Shown: in pieces, positions 62,303 through 64,000 of the stretch | How the letters are laid out: every line of letters starts with the position of its first letter | Position numbering within the stretch: position 1 is the first letter of the stretch | Assembly: GCA_029547205.1 (NCBI GenBank) | Contig: JAKPPT010000068.1 | Coordinates: forward strand, 167,922-231,921 | Source: Spirochaetota bacterium | GTDB taxonomy: Bacteria > Spirochaetota > Spirochaetia > Treponematales > UBA12059 | Direction: 5' to 3' | DNA length: 64,000 nucleotides | The notes under the pieces: generated by a model | Told to the model about the DNA's origin: nothing | Seen by the model: the letters and a program-made list of their open reading frames with translations, nothing else | Database searches by the model: none | Made by a program: the position numbers and the translations under genes

Positions 62303-62839
62303 CTAGAGGTGTATAGTGGCAACTGCAGTGAAACTCCAGTTATTGCTAGCGTCTGGAAGCATATACACATTATATGCCACACCATTCATCCCAAGTGCTG
62401 TGCGGAGTACTCTGTTATACTTATTTGAATAAACAAACGGCTGTACTATCTCGTAAATCCTCGAGGCAAGTAACACTATTGTTCCTGTTGTAAACATTCC
62501 TGCGTTAAAAGAACCATATCCTATACTTACCAGCAAAATACCGCCCAGATCACCACATAATGCGATTGTCCCGCCACCCGTATCACCCTGGATATATGAG
62601 CCAATTCCACATCCAAGCACAAGGTTCAAAATAAATGGTAACACTGGTTCATTTTTATGCTGATTATAAATCATCATTTTTTGTGAACCAGTTAGATCTT
62701 TTGCAAGATCAGCAATGGCATACTGGTTTGTAAATAGATTATCATCTATTAACATATTTATTTGAAAAAATGCATTATCATCTGCAAAAAGAGAAGCCCC
62801 CGCAGTTACAATAAATATGAGTACCAGTAATTTTTTCAT
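62303..62839 (-). CDS. P13-family-like membrane protein
   Basis: A 178-residue exported protein with a signal peptide ending ASLFA. The region NQHKNEPVLPFILNLVLGCGIGSYIQGDTGGGTIALCGDLGGILL resembles the P13 outer-membrane porin family of Borrelia, with further hydrophobic segments and no lipobox. ATG 62839 is set by GGAGG; the longer frame to 62875 is rejected. A sigma-54 promoter lies about 60 bp upstream. Identity to P13 is modest and recognised by pattern, so the porin activity is unproven. Confidence 0.62.
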   Translation of the reverse strand: MKKLLVLIFIVTAGASLFADDNAFFQINMLIDDNLFTNQYAIADLAKDLTGSQKMMIYNQHKNEPVLPFILNLVLGCGIGSYIQGDTGGGTIALCGDLGGILLVSIGYGSFNAGMFTTGTIVLLASRIYEIVQPFVYSNKYNRVLRTALGMNGVAYNVYMLPDASNNWSFTAVATIHL

Positions 62840-62909
62840 ACAATACCTCCATGATAATAATTTTACTAACCCCATGCTAAAAAACGCATGGCAGTTTGCT
62901 ATGTATTAA

Positions 62910-62924
62910 GCAAAAAGTGTGCCA
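62910..62924 (-). promoter_or_regulatory. Sigma-54 promoter for the P13-like/lipoprotein operon
   Basis: The minus strand reads TGGCACACTTTTTGC: TGGCAC at -24 and TTGC at -12 with exactly ten bases between GG and GC, the invariant spacing of sigma-54 promoters. The start would be near 62899, leaving a leader of about 60 nt. Confidence 0.8.
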
Positions 62925-62976
62925 AAAGTAATTATACTCTGTCTCCCGGAATACAGATGCAAAATTGGACTGCACC

Positions 62977-63035
62977 GTTACAATACACATAATATGTGTA
63001 ACTTTTGTTACAGTGCATATGTAAATTTTGTTACA
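62977..63035. promoter_or_regulatory. GTTACA/TGTAAC cluster, candidate activator-binding sites
   Basis: GTTACA occurs at 62977, 63007 and 63030, with TGTAAC at 62997 and TGTAA at 63020. They form GTTACA-N14-TGTAAC and GTTACA-N7-TGTAA pairs, 78-136 bp upstream of the predicted sigma-54 start, the range for enhancer-binding proteins. The remaining 63036-63163 sequence shows nothing else. Confidence 0.6.
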
Positions 63036-63163
63036 TTATTGGTACATCATACATTTAATTACTTTCAAGAAGACAGATGACAGCACACTATATATAAATA
63101 GTAATTAACTTACATACACAAAGTTCACTTATCACCTGGTATATTTTATGCTTATTGAAAAGC

Positions 63164-64000
63164 ATGACAACCAATGATACCATGATAGATATGGCACAAA
63201 CTATTTCTATTCTTGTAACCTTTGTTGGCAATCGCGACCCCTATCCTGAAAACGACGAAGAACCAGGGCCTATACTTTCTTTTATTTTTGCAAAACATCC
63301 TGACGAAGCCTATATCCTCTGTTCAAACAGTACATATTTAGAGCGAGCCAATGACCTTGAATATGAAGCACGATCCGAAGGCAATACAACACGTTTCCAT
63401 CCGATTGACTTTTTTGTTAAGGACGCAATCGATTATAAAGAAATCTGGGAAACTCTCATACATGTACTTAAAACAATACAGGATGATGTAAATACAAAAC
63501 TTCCTAAAAACACTAAACCTAACTGGATATTTTTAATTGATTCAGGTACTCCACAAATGAAGACCTGTCTTTTGCTGGCATCACAGTTACAGATTGTTGA
63601 CGCAGAAATTTATCAAGGAATACCACCACAATTTGGTGGCGGAATCTATAAACCACGAAAAATTATAACTGAAAATTTACCATTTTTTAAATCTGAAAAA
63701 AATGGTACTTACAGTAAGCCAGCATCACACTTATCCGATTTTTATGGATCGGAAAAAACATTACAGAATATTTCATACGAAATACAAAAAGCTTCTTTGT
63801 ATGACGAACCAGTACTAATTTTAGGAGAAACAGGTACCGGCAAAACAATGATTGCACGCGCAATCCATAAAAACAGCAGCAGAAAAGATTTTCCTTTTAT
63901 AGAAATAAATTGCTCTGCTATACCAAAAGAGCTTGCAGAAAGCGAGCTTTTTGGCCACATGAAAGGATCGTTTTCGGGAGCAACATCACATAGAAGCGGG
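63164..64000 (+). CDS. CARF-domain sigma-54-dependent activator (RtcR-like), 3' end outside window
   Basis: The frame is open from ATG 63164 to the right edge: 279 residues seen. Residues of about 12-160 look like a CARF-type Rossmann sensor ([14 protein letters not shown]; a long variable part; [20 protein letters not shown], where SGTPQM is the CARF ligand-loop signature). From about residue 190 an AAA+ enhancer-binding domain starts: Walker [27 protein letters not shown], and the sigma-54 contact loop GSFSGA in place of GAFTGA. E. coli RtcR has this architecture and activates RNA-repair genes when its CARF domain binds RNA ends. No rtcB or rtcA is seen here; the divergent operon with a sigma-54 promoter is the likely target. 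Confidence 0.82.
   Translation, partial: MTTNDTMIDMAQTISILVTFVGNRDPYPENDEEPGPILSFIFAKHPDEAYILCSNSTYLERANDLEYEARSEGNTTRFHPIDFFVKDAIDYKEIWETLIHVLKTIQDDVNTKLPKNTKPNWIFLIDSGTPQMKTCLLLASQLQIVDAEIYQGIPPQFGGGIYKPRKIITENLPFFKSEKNGTYSKPASHLSDFYGSEKTLQNISYEIQKASLYDEPVLILGETGTGKTMIARAIHKNSSRKDFPFIEINCSAIPKELAESELFGHMKGSFSGATSHRSG

Noticed and set aside
1-64000. CRISPR arrays, insertion-sequence transposases and prophage genes
   Set aside because: No regularly spaced direct repeats, DDE or Y1 transposase, integrase or phage structural genes were recognised.

Overview
The window looks like chromosome from a free-living or host-associated treponeme-type spirochaete. The evidence is a periplasmic-flagella gene block in the order flgN-flgK-flgL-fliW-csrA, a BpuR-like PUR-domain protein, a P13-like membrane protein, an elongation factor G of the second spirochaetal type, an oxygen-binding di-iron (ODP-type) protein next to a soluble chemoreceptor, a clade X-type phosphofructokinase, and many relaxed-lipobox lipoproteins. 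Base composition is AT-rich throughout and nothing suggests a large recently acquired island.

Layout. 1-1.4 kb: a GH16-like secreted protein cut by the window edge, then a dead HD-GYP gene. 1.5-13.2 kb: housekeeping genes (yhbY, EF-G, a slipin, a lipase-like hydrolase, the ODP-chemoreceptor pair, a D-2-hydroxyacid dehydrogenase, a TPR protein, a P-loop/Asp23-like protein, DUF1015). 13.3-16.2 kb: a PAS-GGDEF diguanylate cyclase and a 5'-nucleotidase lipoprotein. 16.3-25.5 kb: a sugar locus, made of a membrane-anchored sugar sensor, a LytS/YesM-type kinase split by a frameshift, a YesN-type regulator, a sugar-binding lipoprotein and a ChvE-GguAB-type ABC transporter. 25.7-32.2 kb: phosphohexomutase and the flagellar block on the minus strand. 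32.2-34.0 kb: a lipoprotein and gene debris with one InlB-type repeat. 34.0-39.3 kb: PUR protein, an unusual radical SAM protein, a 7TM-GGDEF cyclase, a phosphoesterase lipoprotein and tRNA-Lys. 39.4-44.9 kb: a minus-strand envelope operon (bactofilin, TPR, mtaB, two barrel-like proteins around a lipoprotein). 45-51.7 kb: pfk, a TM2 protein, tRNA-Cys with a duplicated 3' end, a TrmH-family methylase, a beta-helix lipoprotein gene with two frameshifts, a FliL-like protein and a small conserved protein. 51.8-58.7 kb: complete oppABCDF and an FMN-binding protein. 58.9-62.9 kb: a DUF3160 lipoprotein and the small P13-like/lipoprotein operon. 63.2-64 kb: the first 279 codons of a CARF-domain sigma-54 activator that leaves the window.

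The most interesting signal is at the right end. The CARF-sigma-54 activator is divergent from the P13-like/lipoprotein operon. That operon carries a well-formed sigma-54 promoter (TGGCAC/TTGC with GG-N10-GC spacing), and a cluster of GTTACA/TGTAAC elements lies 80-135 bp upstream of the predicted start. Together these suggest a nucleotide-sensing switch controlling small envelope proteins.

Two dispersed repeats also run through the window. One is a GGGGACAGACC-type word with 11 copies, 7 of them inside reading frames in several phases. The other is an 18-bp half-site, ACAAGCTTCGTGACACTA, found as two inverted pairs and three solo copies near gene ends. Three genes are broken: the HD-GYP gene is a clear pseudogene, while the kinase and the beta-helix lipoprotein carry single-base homopolymer indels that may be real or may be assembly errors.
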